From the NCBI RefSeq assembly GCF_033101155.1, contig NZ_JAWMPX010000026.1, positions 8,448 to 72,447 of the forward strand: a stretch of DNA of 64,000 nt, given 5' to 3'. The position numbers were made by a program, and so were the translations under genes. Position 1 is the first letter of the stretch. The number at the start of each line of letters is the position of its first letter. Positions 1 to 9,469 of this stretch are shown piece by piece. Source of the stretch: Tropicimonas sp033101155 (GTDB lineage: Bacteria; Pseudomonadota; Alphaproteobacteria; Rhodobacterales; Rhodobacteraceae). The notes under the pieces were generated by a model that had not been told where the DNA came from, searched no databases, and was given only the letters and a program-made list of their open reading frames with translations.

Positions 1-299
1 AACGCGCCCACGCGCATCGCCTCCACGGCCATCGGTACATCACCATGGCCAGTGATGATGATCACGGGCAGAGCCGAATCCTGGCTCATCAGCCGCTTGA
101 GGAACGCCATCCCGTCCATGCCCGGCATACGCACATCGGAGACCACGACGCCCGGGTAATCCGGCCCGATCCGCTTGAGCGCCTCTTCGGCAGTGGCAAA
201 GCTTTCCGTGTCGAACCCGGACAACGCGAGCCACTGGCTGATCGACTGCCGCATGTCCTGCTCGTCATCGACAATCGCGATCTTCATTGCCTTGGCCAT
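1..299 (-). CDS. dctD: C4-dicarboxylate response regulator DctD, N-terminal part (runs off window)
   Basis: Reading leftward from the ATG at 299, the frame stays open to the window edge and gives about 99 residues of a CheY-like receiver domain. The acidic pair lies at residues 11-12 (VDDEQD), the phospho-acceptor Asp at 55 (VVVSDVRMPG), and ITGHGD follows near residue 84. A strong ribosome binding site, AAGGAGG, precedes the start. The gene lies directly downstream of the histidine kinase DctB, so it is probably the NtrC-type sigma-54 activator that controls dicarboxylate uptake. The AAA+ and DNA-binding domains lie outside the window, so DctD rather than another NtrC-type regulator is inferred from the neighbour. 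Confidence 0.85.
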   Translation of the reverse strand, partial: MAKAMKIAIVDDEQDMRQSISQWLALSGFDTESFATAEEALKRIGPDYPGVVVSDVRMPGMDGMAFLKRLMSQDSALPVIIITGHGDVPMAVEAMRVGA

Positions 300-330
300 C
301 GTGAACCCTCCTTGAGCCCTGCTCTCTGAC

Positions 331-2088
331 TCATTCCGCCGCCTCCCTGTTCTCCGACAGGATCGGAAGCTGCACTTCAAAAACCGCGCCACCTTCAGGT
401 GCATTGCGCGCCGTCAGGCGCCCCCCGAAATCGCTCACGATACCGGAGGAGATTGCCAGGCCCAGCCCAACACCGTCGCCCGGCTGCTTTGTGGTGTAGA
501 AAGGCTCGAAAAGCGAGTCGAGATCGGCGATTCCATGCCCATTGTCCCGCACGCTCAACGTCGCTGTCTGCCCGGAGGACAGGATCAGTTCGATCTGTGG
601 CTCCCGCGATTTCTTCGTTGCATCGATGGCGTTGCGGAAGAGGTTGATGAAGACCTGCTCCAGGCGCAGCCTGTCGGCGAGCACCATCACCGGCTCGGCC
701 GGCATGGTCCGCGAGATGGCCACGCGCCGGCTCTTGAGTTGCGGCTCCATCATCGACAGCGCCCCCGAGACGGCTTCGCGCACATCGAGCGGCTCAAAGG
801 CTTCTTCGCCCTTGCGCGCATAGGATTTGAGCTGCCGCGTGATCGCGCCCATCCGCCCGATCAGGTCGTCGATCCGCTGGAATGAACTGAGCGCCTCTTC
901 GCTCCGGCGTCGCTGTAGCAGCAGACGCGCGCCGGCCAGATAGGTCCTCATCGCCGCCAGCGGCTGGTTCAACTCGTGACTCACCGAGGCCGACATCTCG
1001 CCGAGCGCCGCCAGCTTGGAGCTCTGCGCCAGGGTCTGCTCGGCCACTTCCAGGTTCTTTTCCGCCCGTTCCCGCTCGGCGATTTCACGCTGCAACCTCT
1101 GATTGAGGATACGCAGTTCCTGAGATTCTCGCTGGAAAAGGCGCGAGCGCGACTGCGCCTTGCGCGACATGAAGTAGAAAGCGGCGGCAAGGAGCAGCGC
1201 GAACCCCATGATCTCCATCGCCAGCACACCGTTCACGCTTGCGCGCACCGAGGAATAGGTGGTGAAACCGACAATTCTCCAGCCCTGAAACGGAATCCGC
1301 GCCTCCGAGCGCATCACCGCCTCGCCGAGGATATAGGCGTCGGGCATGGTCAGTGACCAATCGGTCGTGGCGTGCAGGGCGCGGGCAATGGCCGAAGGCG
1401 CCGATTGCGCCGCCAGCGCCTCCTCGACCGTCCGTCCGCGCCAGCGCGGCTCGGTCGCCAGGATAATCTCACCCTCGCTGTCGGTCACCAGGACAGCATC
1501 AGCGATCCCCGCCCAGGCATCCTCGAACTTGCGCAGATCGACCTCGACAACGATGACCCCGATCGGCTCGCGCTCGGAGGTTATCTTGCGCGAATAGGTG
1601 AATTCCTTGGCCCCCGTGTCCAGTTCGACGACAGAAAAGACCGTGTCATTGGCCCGGATCGCGTCAATGAAATAGGCGCTCGCCCGATGTGGCGAGCCGA
1701 TCAGGCTGCGATCCGTGGCCGCCACGACCCGCCCATCCGCGTCCAGAAGCATCAGGGAGGCCGCGCCGATCTCGTCCTTGAAGGAAATCAGGCGCTGAGA
1801 GCTCTGGGTAAAATCCGCCGCATTCAACGCCCCGATCAGCGCCGGGTCCTGCGCCAGCAGGAGCGGCACCACGGACGTGCGCTGCAACTCGCTGATAACG
1901 TTTCCGGAATACAGCGTCAGCCGCAGCTCTGCACGGTTGCGCGTGGTCTCGGTGAAGCGATCCGAGAGCCAGAGATTTGTGACATAGAGCGTCACCGCCG
2001 ACGCCAGAAGGATCAGCGCCACCACGACGCGCAAGCGCCAGGGCGGGCGCTCCTCGACCGGCTGGGCTGGGGACGGGGTCACGGACAT
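331..2088 (-). CDS. dctB: Sensor histidine kinase DctB
   Basis: A membrane histidine kinase of 585 residues that senses extracytoplasmic C4-dicarboxylates and phosphorylates DctD. There is an N-terminal membrane segment around residues 20-40, a long periplasmic sensor region (dCache-like by position), and a second membrane segment near 290-310. A coiled linker follows, then the dimerisation domain with the phospho-accepting His at about 371 (SHELNQPLAAMRTYL, the typical DctB H-box). The HATPase domain has the N-box NLFRNAIDA, the G1 box DNGHGI and the G2 box GVGLGLAIS. The dctD gene begins 31 bp downstream, so the two are probably cotranscribed. Length and H-box fit DctB well. Confidence 0.9.
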   Translation of the reverse strand: MSVTPSPAQPVEERPPWRLRVVVALILLASAVTLYVTNLWLSDRFTETTRNRAELRLTLYSGNVISELQRTSVVPLLLAQDPALIGALNAADFTQSSQRLISFKDEIGAASLMLLDADGRVVAATDRSLIGSPHRASAYFIDAIRANDTVFSVVELDTGAKEFTYSRKITSEREPIGVIVVEVDLRKFEDAWAGIADAVLVTDSEGEIILATEPRWRGRTVEEALAAQSAPSAIARALHATTDWSLTMPDAYILGEAVMRSEARIPFQGWRIVGFTTYSSVRASVNGVLAMEIMGFALLLAAAFYFMSRKAQSRSRLFQRESQELRILNQRLQREIAERERAEKNLEVAEQTLAQSSKLAALGEMSASVSHELNQPLAAMRTYLAGARLLLQRRRSEEALSSFQRIDDLIGRMGAITRQLKSYARKGEEAFEPLDVREAVSGALSMMEPQLKSRRVAISRTMPAEPVMVLADRLRLEQVFINLFRNAIDATKKSREPQIELILSSGQTATLSVRDNGHGIADLDSLFEPFYTTKQPGDGVGLGLAISSGIVSDFGGRLTARNAPEGGAVFEVQLPILSENREAAE

Positions 2089-2282
2089 GCGCCAAATCTA
2101 TGCGATACGCGGCGGAAACCCAAGAGGGAGCGGTTTGGAGGCGTAGCGCGCGGCGCCCCCAGTTTACCGCGATCGCAGGCGTCGCACCGGCCCGCAGGCT
2201 CTGACCCGTGCCGTGCCAACATGCGCTCCGGTCCAATACCAGCCATCACCGCGCCTCGACCCGGAGCATCCAAGCCCAGTGT

Positions 2283-2837
2283 CTAGTTCGCGGCAGCTTC
2301 CGCAATCGCCGGTCGGATGGTTTTCTCCAGCACCGAGCTGGTGATCGGGCCGGCAAACCGCGTCACGATCTTGCCATTGCCATCGATGACAAAGGTCTCG
2401 GGAACGCCATAGACGCCCCAGTCGAGCCCGGTACGCCCGCTTTGGTCAGCCCCGGCCAGCGTATAGGGATCGCCGAGCCCGGAGAGAAAGGCCATGCCCT
2501 TGGCCTCCTGGTCCTTGTAGTTGATGCCGTGGATCGCCACGCCCTCTGCGGCCAGTTCCATGAGCTGCGGATGCTCGGCCCGGCAGGGCGCGCACCAGCT
2601 CGCCCAGAAATTCACCAGCTTCACACCGTCCTCTCGCAGCGCCGCTTCTGTCAGCATCTCCTTGCTGGCAAAGCTCTCAAGCTGCATCGACGGCGCCGGC
2701 TGCCCCTTGAGCGCGGTGGGCAATGCATCCGGGTTCTCCCGCTGCATGCCGAAAAAGAACAACGCCGCCACGCCAAGAAAGATCAGCGGCGGCAGAATCA
2801 TCATGAAGGAAACGCGTTTGCCCGCCTGTTCAGCCAT
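2283..2837 (-). CDS. ccmG: Thiol:disulfide interchange protein CcmG/DsbE
   Basis: A membrane-anchored periplasmic thioredoxin-like reductant of 184 residues that reduces apocytochrome c cysteines before heme attachment. One N-terminal membrane segment lies around residues 10-30. The thioredoxin fold carries the active site WCAPC in NFWASWCAPCRAE, and the cis-proline region is GVYGVPETFVID, typical of the CcmG/ResA family. Its start overlaps the end of ccmD by 8 bp, so it is the last gene of the ccmABCDG operon. Confidence 0.93.
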   Translation of the reverse strand: MAEQAGKRVSFMMILPPLIFLGVAALFFFGMQRENPDALPTALKGQPAPSMQLESFASKEMLTEAALREDGVKLVNFWASWCAPCRAEHPQLMELAAEGVAIHGINYKDQEAKGMAFLSGLGDPYTLAGADQSGRTGLDWGVYGVPETFVIDGNGKIVTRFAGPITSSVLEKTIRPAIAEAAAN

Positions 2838-3012
2838 TCGTCTCTTGCCCTCCGGCCTTTTTCGCCTGCCGGGCCGCTTCGATAACCCGCAACGCGGCCT
2901 TGGTTTTCGCAGATTGCCGCAACGAAATCACCAGCAAAACAACCATCAACACAATCGTGACCGCATAGGCCGAGAGCACTTCGGCTGCGTATTTTCCAAG
3001 ATCCGGCATCAT
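2830..3012 (-). CDS. ccmD: Heme exporter protein CcmD
   Basis: A 60-residue protein with one membrane helix (about residues 8-30) and a basic cytoplasmic tail, the usual form of CcmD, which helps release holo-CcmE from the CcmABC complex. The start codon overlaps the ccmC stop by 4 bp and the end overlaps ccmG by 8 bp. Identity rests on size, topology and position, because CcmD sequences are poorly conserved. Confidence 0.85.
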   Translation of the reverse strand: MMPDLGKYAAEVLSAYAVTIVLMVVLLVISLRQSAKTKAALRVIEAARQAKKAGGQETNG

Positions 3013-3782
3013 GCCATCCGCTCCCGTGCCTGCAGAGCCCGTATCCGCCGCGCCCGCACTTCGGTCCGGGTGCGGATCAGGATGAGCAGGACGAAGAACC
3101 CCGCGAACCCGATCATCGACAGCATCAAGGGATAGAAAAAGACGTTGGAGACCTTCTCCTCGGTATCGGTGCCGGTGACGGCCCCCGCCCGCAGGACCGA
3201 CGAGCCCTGGTGCAGCCCCTGGTTCCAGAAATGCAGCGCGTAGCGGCTGAGGACTGCGAATACGGAGCCCACGATGCAGAGCACGGAGGTCAGCTCCGCC
3301 GCCGTGTCGTCATTCTCGATCGCGGTCCAGAGCGCCATGTATCCGAGATAGAACAGGAACAGCACGAGGAAGGAGGTCAGGCGCGGATCCCAGGCCCACC
3401 ATGTCCCCCACATCGGTTGCCCCCAGATCGCGCCGGTGGCCAGGGCAATCAGCGTCATCGCAGCGCCCACGGGGGCCGCCGCCTTGGCGGCCAGCGCCGA
3501 GACGTGGTGCCGCCGGATCAGCCAGATCAGCGAAGCGACCAGCATCATCAGCCAGGCATTGATCGCGATCATCGCCGAGGGCACGTGGATATAGATGATC
3601 TTCACCGTCGACCCCTGTCGGTAATCGTCCGGCGTGAAGAAGAATCCCCAGATCAGCCCGATCGCCAGTGTCGCGACCGTCCCGACCGCAACGAAGGGCA
3701 GCAGGAAGCCGGAAAAGGCCATGAAGCGGCGGGGATTGGCGTATTCCCAAAGCGATTTGGGTTTTGGCAAACGTTCAGACAT
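3009..3782 (-). CDS. ccmC: Heme ABC transporter permease CcmC
   Basis: A polytopic membrane protein of 257 residues that presents heme to CcmE in cytochrome c maturation. The tryptophan-rich periplasmic motif WGTWWAWDPRLTS is the hallmark of the CcmC/CcmF heme-handling family, and five to six hydrophobic segments can be counted. The frame is open well upstream, but the start MSERLPKPK at 3782 fits the family's usual length (about 245-260) and clears the ccmB gene. ccmD follows with a 4-bp overlap. Confidence 0.93.
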   Translation of the reverse strand: MSERLPKPKSLWEYANPRRFMAFSGFLLPFVAVGTVATLAIGLIWGFFFTPDDYRQGSTVKIIYIHVPSAMIAINAWLMMLVASLIWLIRRHHVSALAAKAAAPVGAAMTLIALATGAIWGQPMWGTWWAWDPRLTSFLVLFLFYLGYMALWTAIENDDTAAELTSVLCIVGSVFAVLSRYALHFWNQGLHQGSSVLRAGAVTGTDTEEKVSNVFFYPLMLSMIGFAGFFVLLILIRTRTEVRARRIRALQARERMA

Positions 3783-3838
3783 GGCGCGGAGCCTATTGCT
3801 TCCTTGGGAACGGCTCAACAGCCGCTGGTTGCTCATTT

Positions 3839-4495
3839 TCAACGCAGGTTGATGCGGATTGCCGCAGCCGAGGCGAAAGGCAGCAGCGCCACCGTCGCCA
3901 GAGTGATCCCGGCCAGCAGCGCCAGCGGCGTCTGGAAGGCCATGCCTTCTGCACCGCGCCGCGCCACTTCGGCGCCGAAAATCAACGTCGGCACATAGAG
4001 TGGCAGCACGATCAGCGAGAGCAACAGCCCGCCCCGCTTCAGCCCGACTGTCAGCGCGGCCCCAAAGGTCCCCACGACGGACAGCGCGGGAGTCCCGACG
4101 GCCAGCGAGATCGTCATCCAGAGGAACCCTTCCGGCGGCAGGTTCAGCAACACGCCGAACGCCGGCGCGGCCAGTGTCAGCGGCAGGCCCGTGGTCAACC
4201 AATGCGCCAGCGCCTTGATGCTCGCGACCCCCTCCATCGGGATCGGCGCGGTGGCCAGCAGTTCCAGCGCGCCATCCTCGTAATCCAGCGCAAGGATCCG
4301 GTCGAGCGAGAGCAGGCAGGAGAGCAGCGCGCCGAGCCAGAGAATGCCGGCCGCGATGGTCGACAGCGTCGCGGAGTTCGGCCCGACGGCAAACGGCGTC
4401 AGCGTCACCACGATCAGGAAGAAAGCGAGCGCCAGCCCGAAGCCCCCACCCGCGCGCACCGACAGCGCAAGGTCACGTTTCAACAGCGCGATCAC
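3839..4495 (-). CDS. ccmB: Heme exporter protein CcmB
   Basis: A 218-residue integral membrane protein with about six hydrophobic segments. It begins MIALLKRDLALSVRAGG, a recognisable CcmB N-terminus, and contains the LSLDRILALDYEDG region conserved in the family. It is the permease partner of the CcmA ATPase. The start overlaps the ccmA stop by 4 bp, which suggests translational coupling. Confidence 0.92.
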   Translation of the reverse strand: MIALLKRDLALSVRAGGGFGLALAFFLIVVTLTPFAVGPNSATLSTIAAGILWLGALLSCLLSLDRILALDYEDGALELLATAPIPMEGVASIKALAHWLTTGLPLTLAAPAFGVLLNLPPEGFLWMTISLAVGTPALSVVGTFGAALTVGLKRGGLLLSLIVLPLYVPTLIFGAEVARRGAEGMAFQTPLALLAGITLATVALLPFASAAAIRINLR

Positions 4496-5112
4496 AGGAA
4501 AGCCTCGTGAAAATCGTCCTGGGTCTCTTCGGGCGGAATCGCCTTGAAGGGCCCGAGCTGCAGCATGTCGCCCTCAAGCCCGAGATCGATATGCGTCGCG
4601 ACCACCGCAAGCCCCCCCTGCCCCAGATGCCGCCGCACGGCATCGGCAAAGAGCGCCACCGAGTCGACATCAAGCGACACGGTCGGCTCGTCGAAAAGCC
4701 AGATCCGACGCCCCGTCACGGCCATCCGCGCCAGCCCCAGCCGCCGCTTCTGCCCGGCAGAGAGCGAGCCCGCCGGCCGCGCCGCGAGCGCCTCAAGGTT
4801 GAAGTCCCGCAAGGCCGGGGAAATATCTGTCACACCATGCAGGTTGGCCCAGAATTCAAGATTTTCGGAGACACTCAGCGTGCCCTTGTTTCCATCGGCA
4901 TGGCTGGCATAGGCCATCTCCTGCGGCCCGGGCGTGACCTCGCCCTCATCGGCCAGCTGCAACCCTGCGAGTGTGCGCAAAAGCGTCGTCTTGCCGATCC
5001 CGTTCGGCCCACGCAACACCAGCGCCGTGCCGGACGCGACCCGAAAGTTCACCCCTTCCAGCACCCGCATACCACCGCGAATGACGGCCAGATCCGAAAC
5101 GATCAGCTCCAT
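4492..5112 (-). CDS. ccmA: Heme ABC exporter ATP-binding protein CcmA
   Basis: A 206-residue ABC ATPase. Walker A is GPNGIGKTTL, the signature motif is LSAGQKRRLGLARM, and Walker B is IWLFDEPTVSLD. The short length and first position in the ccmABCDG series identify it as CcmA, whose ATP hydrolysis drives release of heme-loaded CcmE. The 124 bp upstream may hold an internal promoter, although the genes further upstream run the same way. Confidence 0.93.
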   Translation of the reverse strand: MELIVSDLAVIRGGMRVLEGVNFRVASGTALVLRGPNGIGKTTLLRTLAGLQLADEGEVTPGPQEMAYASHADGNKGTLSVSENLEFWANLHGVTDISPALRDFNLEALAARPAGSLSAGQKRRLGLARMAVTGRRIWLFDEPTVSLDVDSVALFADAVRRHLGQGGLAVVATHIDLGLEGDMLQLGPFKAIPPEETQDDFHEAFL

Positions 5113-5236
5113 CGACCGTCCCGCATTGCTTCAGGTTTTCTTCTGTTCATGAATATCCCCGCCGGAGGCTTGAAGCTTACCGCTCTCCACTCCCCATTCT
5201 CCCATCCGCAAGAGCTATTTGCCCGCGCAAGGAGAG

Positions 5237-5590
5237 TCAAAGCGCCAGAACGGCCGCGCCCACGCGCCGCCCCTCTCCAAGAAGCACATTGAACGTCCGG
5301 CACGCCGTCGCCGTCGCCATCGGCTCCACGCCGATCCCGGCCCCTTCCAGAGCCGCGCGCAAACGCGCCGGCACGGGCAGCATAGCCTCGCCCGTCCCCA
5401 GAAGAACAAAGTCGATATCGGTCCCTATCGACAGGATGGTCTCCGAATCCTCGAGCCCGCCCCAGGGTTTCAGCCCCACGGGCGACAGGACCAGATTGCC
5501 CTCGTAGATCTTGCCATCGAGCCGGAAAAAGCCGGGGCCGTAGCTGTCAAAGGGCGTGCCTCGCTCGTAGCTGACTTCGCTGAAATCCAT
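5237..5590 (-). CDS. Mth938-like (DUF498) domain protein
   Basis: A protein of about 117 residues beginning MDFSEVSYERGTPFDSYGPG and containing SPVGLKPWGG and LLGTGEAMLPVP, the conserved blocks of the Mth938/NDUFAF3-like family. The molecular function is not established in bacteria; the mitochondrial relative is a complex I assembly factor. A GTG start at 5602 would add four residues and overlap the transporter gene; the ATG at 5590 is preferred. The position between secDF/TauE and ccm is a familiar Rhodobacteraceae arrangement. Confidence 0.8.
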   Translation of the reverse strand: MDFSEVSYERGTPFDSYGPGFFRLDGKIYEGNLVLSPVGLKPWGGLEDSETILSIGTDIDFVLLGTGEAMLPVPARLRAALEGAGIGVEPMATATACRTFNVLLGEGRRVGAAVLAL

Positions 5591-5598
5591 GATCCCCC

Positions 5599-6357
5599 TC
5601 ACCCGTAGACCGGCAGCGCAACAAGCGCCGAACCGGTGATGATGCCATAGGCCACGAAGCGATACAGCCTCGCGCGCGCCGGGTCAAAGATCCAGGCCCC
5701 AAGCTGGTTGCCCAACCCGTAAGGCAGCATCAGGATCAGCCCCACCGTCAAGGCCTGCGCGTCCAGCACGCCCTGCGTCGCAAAGGTGATGAAGAGCAGG
5801 ACTTCCAACAGCGAAAAGAAGAGTAGCGTGTTCGCCCGGACCCGCGCCGGTGCGTAGGGTCCCGAGACATAGGCCAGGATGACCGGCGGGCCGGCGATGC
5901 CGGAAAACCCGCCGAAAAAGCCGCTCGCCGCCCCGATCCCCGCCAATTCCGGACGGCTGAAGCGGCGCGCATGGCGCCAGCCGGACGCGAGCATGGCCAC
6001 CATCGTCAGGGACAACGCGGCAACCGCCCATCGGAAGATCGCGGGGTCGGAATGGCGCAGCGCATAGACGCCCAGAGGCAGACCAATGGCTGTGCCAAGC
6101 GCAAGCAAGGGCACATGGCGGCGGTCGCCGTCGCGCAGGGCGCGGGGCAAAAGCGGCAACGTCCCGAAAAACTCGCCCGGCATCATGGCGACAATGCACC
6201 AGATCGGCGGGATATGGATCGAGGCAAGGGGAATGAAGATCAGCGCGCCGCCGAAGCCGGCGAAGCCGCGAACGGTTCCGGCAACGAAGATGATGAGGCA
6301 AAGCCAACCGAGGCCCGGGGTTCCCAGGGCCTCGGCAAACGCCTCAGGCATCGACAT
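5599..6357 (-). CDS. TauE/SafE-family membrane transporter
   Basis: A 252-residue polytopic membrane protein with about seven or eight hydrophobic stretches. The repeated glycine-rich motifs FAGFGGALIFIPL and SGFFGGFSGIAGPPVI are the two inverted-repeat signatures of the TauE/SafE (sulfite/sulfonate exporter) family. The substrate cannot be told from the sequence. Its start overlaps the secF end by 14 bp. Confidence 0.88.
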   Translation of the reverse strand: MSMPEAFAEALGTPGLGWLCLIIFVAGTVRGFAGFGGALIFIPLASIHIPPIWCIVAMMPGEFFGTLPLLPRALRDGDRRHVPLLALGTAIGLPLGVYALRHSDPAIFRWAVAALSLTMVAMLASGWRHARRFSRPELAGIGAASGFFGGFSGIAGPPVILAYVSGPYAPARVRANTLLFFSLLEVLLFITFATQGVLDAQALTVGLILMLPYGLGNQLGAWIFDPARARLYRFVAYGIITGSALVALPVYG

Positions 6358-7312
6358 CGGCGAATTGTGTTCCGCCGCCCTGCGAGGGCTTGGACCAGTC
6401 GCGCTTCACGCCGAGTCGCAGCAGGATCGGCGCGGCAACGAAGATCGAGGAATAGGTGCCGACCACCACGCCCCAGATCATCGCGAAGACGAAGCCGCGG
6501 ATCACGTCGCCGCCCAGCACATAGAGCGAGACCAGCGCGATCAGTGTCGTTACCGAGGTCATGACCGTCCGGCTCAGCGTCTCGTTGATCGAGAGGTTCA
6601 GCACTTCTTTGAGGTCGAGCTTCTTGTAGCGGCGCAGGTTCTCGCGCACCCGATCGAAAACGACCACCGTATCGTTGAGCGAATAGCCGACAATGGTCAG
6701 AAGCGCTGCGATGATCGTCAGGTCGAAACGGATCTGCAGCAGGCAGAAGATGCCGATGGTCAGGGTCACGTCATGCACCAGCGCCGCGACGGCACCGAGC
6801 GAAAACTGCCACTCGAAGCGCAGCCAGATATAGAAGAGCACTGCCGCGATGGCCAGGATCACGGCTTCGATCGCGGTCCAGACAAGCTCGCCCGAAACCT
6901 TCGGCCCGACCGATTCGATCGACGGAAATTCGATCTCGGAATCAACCCCTTGCAGGGCCGTCTTGATCTGTTCGATCACCTCGGGCGTGATCGCCTCATG
7001 GCCTTCCTGCTGCTGGATGCGGATCTGCGCGACATGCTCATCCTCATCGAAGCTCGCATCGAAGACCTGCGTGATCGTCACGTCACCGAGATCGAGCGGC
7101 GCGATGGCGCCACGATAGGCCGCGACATCCACCGCCTGACTGCTCTCGGTCCGGATCGTCGTGCCGCCGAGAAAGTCGATGCCGAAATTCAGCCCGACAG
7201 CGAAGAACATCACGATCGAAAGCACCATGGCCAGCGCCGAGGCGCCGAAGGTCAGCTGCCAGCGCTTGAAGAAATCCCACTTGGTATCCGGGGGAACCAG
7301 TTTCAGACGCAT
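6344..7312 (-). CDS. secF: Protein translocase subunit SecF
   Basis: A 322-residue membrane protein that, with SecD, uses the proton gradient to pull secreted proteins across the membrane. It has the SecF start pattern with a first membrane segment followed by GLNFGIDFLGGTTIRTE. The C-terminal membrane domain contains GYSLNDTVVVFDRVREN and SRTVMTSVTTL, both diagnostic for SecF. The secD stop lies 1 bp before the secF start. Confidence 0.96.
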   Translation of the reverse strand: MRLKLVPPDTKWDFFKRWQLTFGASALAMVLSIVMFFAVGLNFGIDFLGGTTIRTESSQAVDVAAYRGAIAPLDLGDVTITQVFDASFDEDEHVAQIRIQQQEGHEAITPEVIEQIKTALQGVDSEIEFPSIESVGPKVSGELVWTAIEAVILAIAAVLFYIWLRFEWQFSLGAVAALVHDVTLTIGIFCLLQIRFDLTIIAALLTIVGYSLNDTVVVFDRVRENLRRYKKLDLKEVLNLSINETLSRTVMTSVTTLIALVSLYVLGGDVIRGFVFAMIWGVVVGTYSSIFVAAPILLRLGVKRDWSKPSQGGGTQFADVDA

Positions 7313-7313
7313 C

Positions 7314-8975
7314 TCAGACCTCGATTGTTTTCGGCCGGCGGCGTTCGAACCACATCACGATCAGCAACCGCGTGATGAAGATCGCGGTGAAGACCGATGT
7401 GAGAATGCCAAGACCAAGCGTTATGGCGAAGCCGCGCACCGGGCCGGAGCCGAGCGCGTAGAGGATCGCGGCAGTGATGAAGGTGGTGACATTGGCGTCA
7501 AGAATCGCCGAAAGCGCCTTCTCGTAGCCAAGCTCGATGGCCCGGGATGGCCCGCGCGCCGTCTTGAGCTCCTCGCGGATCCGCTCGAAGACCAGCACAT
7601 TGGCGTCCACCGCCATGCCGACCGTGAGCACAATGCCGGCGATGCCGGGAAGCGTGAGCGTCGCGCCGATGATCGACAGGAGGCCGAAAATCAGCCCGAC
7701 ATTGACGATCAGGGCGATGTTGGCGAAGACCCCGAACAGCCCGTAGCTCAGCCCCATGAACGCCAGAACCGCAACAAATGCCACAATGGTGGCGATGCGG
7801 CCGGCCTCGACGCTATCGGCGCCAAGCTCTGGTCCGATCGTCCGTTCCTGCAGGAAAATCATCTCTGCGGGCAGAGCGCCCGCGCGCAGCAGCACCGCGA
7901 GATTGGTCGATTCCTCGATGGTGAAATTGCCGGTGATGATGCCGGACCCGCCGGGGATATGGTCCTGGATGGTCGGCGCCGAGATCACCTCGTTGTCGAG
8001 CACGATGGCGAAGGGCGAGCCGATATTGTCCCGCGTATAGTCGCCAAACTTGCGCGCGCCGGTCGGGTTGAACCGGAAGGAGACCGCAGGACGGCCATTC
8101 TGGTCGAAGCTGGGCTGGGCGTCGGTCAGCTCCTCGCCGGAGACGACGGCAGCCTCTTCGAGGATGTAATAGGTGCCCTCCTCGTCCATGGATGGCACGA
8201 CGATATTGCGCGCACCGGCGGTGGCGTCGGGATCGGAGGTGCGGGAGACGACCGGCTGGAAGGTCAGCTTCGCGGTCTGCCCGATCAGGTCCTTGAGTTC
8301 CTGCGCCGAGCCGACGCCGGGCACCTGGATGATGATCCGGGTTTCGCCCTGTCGCTGGATCGACGGTTCGCGCGTGCCGGCCTCGTCGACGCGGCGGCGC
8401 ACGATCTCAAGCGACTGCTTGACCGTGCGGTCATCGGTGGCGATCTTCTCATGCTCGGAAAGCTGGACGACCAGCGTGTCGCCGGAGCCCGAGACCTCAA
8501 TATCGTTGGAGCCGACACCGGTCAGACTCAGAATCGGCCGTGACAGGTTGGAGACGACGGCGATGGCCGTCTCCATTCCGTCCGGATTGGCGATCTTGAC
8601 ATGCAACTCGCCATCCGGCCCGTCGACGCGGCGGATGGCGCCGACCGTGTCGCGCTCCTCGCGCAGCGCGTCGCGAACTTCCGGCCAGTAGCCGGTCATC
8701 CGTTCCGCATAGACATCCGCGACCTGCACATCCGCGAGCAGATAGGCGCCGCCGCGCAGATCGAGGCCGAGATTGACCAGCCCCGACGGCATCCAGGACG
8801 GCCAGCCTACGGCGGCCTCCTCGCGCTCCGGCGTGGCGCCGGCTGCTTCGATCTGCTTGACCGCGTCGTTATGCGTTTCGACGCGCGGGTAGAAGAGGTT
8901 CGGCACGGCCATGAAAAGAACCAGTACCGTCACGCCCCAGATAAGGACGCGTTTCCAAGTGGGTATCTGCAACAT
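7314..8975 (-). CDS. secD: Protein translocase subunit SecD
   Basis: A 553-residue RND-like translocase subunit. It has an N-terminal membrane helix, GLDLRGGAYLLADV (family signature), a periplasmic P1 head, and the C-terminal six-helix domain with MAVDANVLVFERIREEL and DANVTTFITAAIL. An AAGGGG ribosome binding site precedes the ATG at 8975. The order yajC-secD-secF is the standard translocase operon. Confidence 0.97.
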   Translation of the reverse strand: MLQIPTWKRVLIWGVTVLVLFMAVPNLFYPRVETHNDAVKQIEAAGATPEREEAAVGWPSWMPSGLVNLGLDLRGGAYLLADVQVADVYAERMTGYWPEVRDALREERDTVGAIRRVDGPDGELHVKIANPDGMETAIAVVSNLSRPILSLTGVGSNDIEVSGSGDTLVVQLSEHEKIATDDRTVKQSLEIVRRRVDEAGTREPSIQRQGETRIIIQVPGVGSAQELKDLIGQTAKLTFQPVVSRTSDPDATAGARNIVVPSMDEEGTYYILEEAAVVSGEELTDAQPSFDQNGRPAVSFRFNPTGARKFGDYTRDNIGSPFAIVLDNEVISAPTIQDHIPGGSGIITGNFTIEESTNLAVLLRAGALPAEMIFLQERTIGPELGADSVEAGRIATIVAFVAVLAFMGLSYGLFGVFANIALIVNVGLIFGLLSIIGATLTLPGIAGIVLTVGMAVDANVLVFERIREELKTARGPSRAIELGYEKALSAILDANVTTFITAAILYALGSGPVRGFAITLGLGILTSVFTAIFITRLLIVMWFERRRPKTIEV

Positions 8976-9009
8976 CGCAGCGACGCCCCTTCATCTGTGG
9001 AGACGGGCC

Positions 9010-9336
9010 TCAGCCCTCGGAAGCAGGCTCGGTCTTGGAGATCACCTGGGCGACGGTCGAGCGAACGATACGGACCTTGGTGCCGTCGGCGATCTCGACT
9101 TCCAGCTCGTTGTCGTCCTTGACCTTCGCGACCTTGGCGATGATTCCGCCCTGGGTCACGATCTGGTCGCCCCGACGCAGTTCGGAGACCATCTTCTGAT
9201 GCGTTTTCATCTTCTTTTGCTGCGGACGGATCAGCAGCAGGTACATGATGACGAAGATCAGGATCAGCGGCACGAACTGCATGATCGGATTGCCACCGGC
9301 ACCGGCGGCCTGCGCGTAGGCTGGCGTTGCGAACAT
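9010..9336 (-). CDS. yajC: Preprotein translocase subunit YajC
   Basis: A 108-residue protein with a single membrane helix at about residues 18-42, followed by LLIRPQQKKMKTHQKMV and LRRGDQIVTQGGIIAKV, the canonical YajC core. It associates with SecDF. It starts the leftward secretion/cytochrome maturation block. Confidence 0.96.
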   Translation of the reverse strand: MFATPAYAQAAGAGGNPIMQFVPLILIFVIMYLLLIRPQQKKMKTHQKMVSELRRGDQIVTQGGIIAKVAKVKDDNELEVEIADGTKVRIVRSTVAQVISKTEPASEG

Positions 9337-9469
9337 TTCGGATTACCCCTCGAGTCGGTCAGGGGCCAGTGCGGCCCCGAGAATTGCGCGGAACCTATGT
9401 GCGCGGACGGGCAATGACAAGGCGAAGACCGTGAGATTGCACGTCATCGACACCACGCCCGGCCCGCGC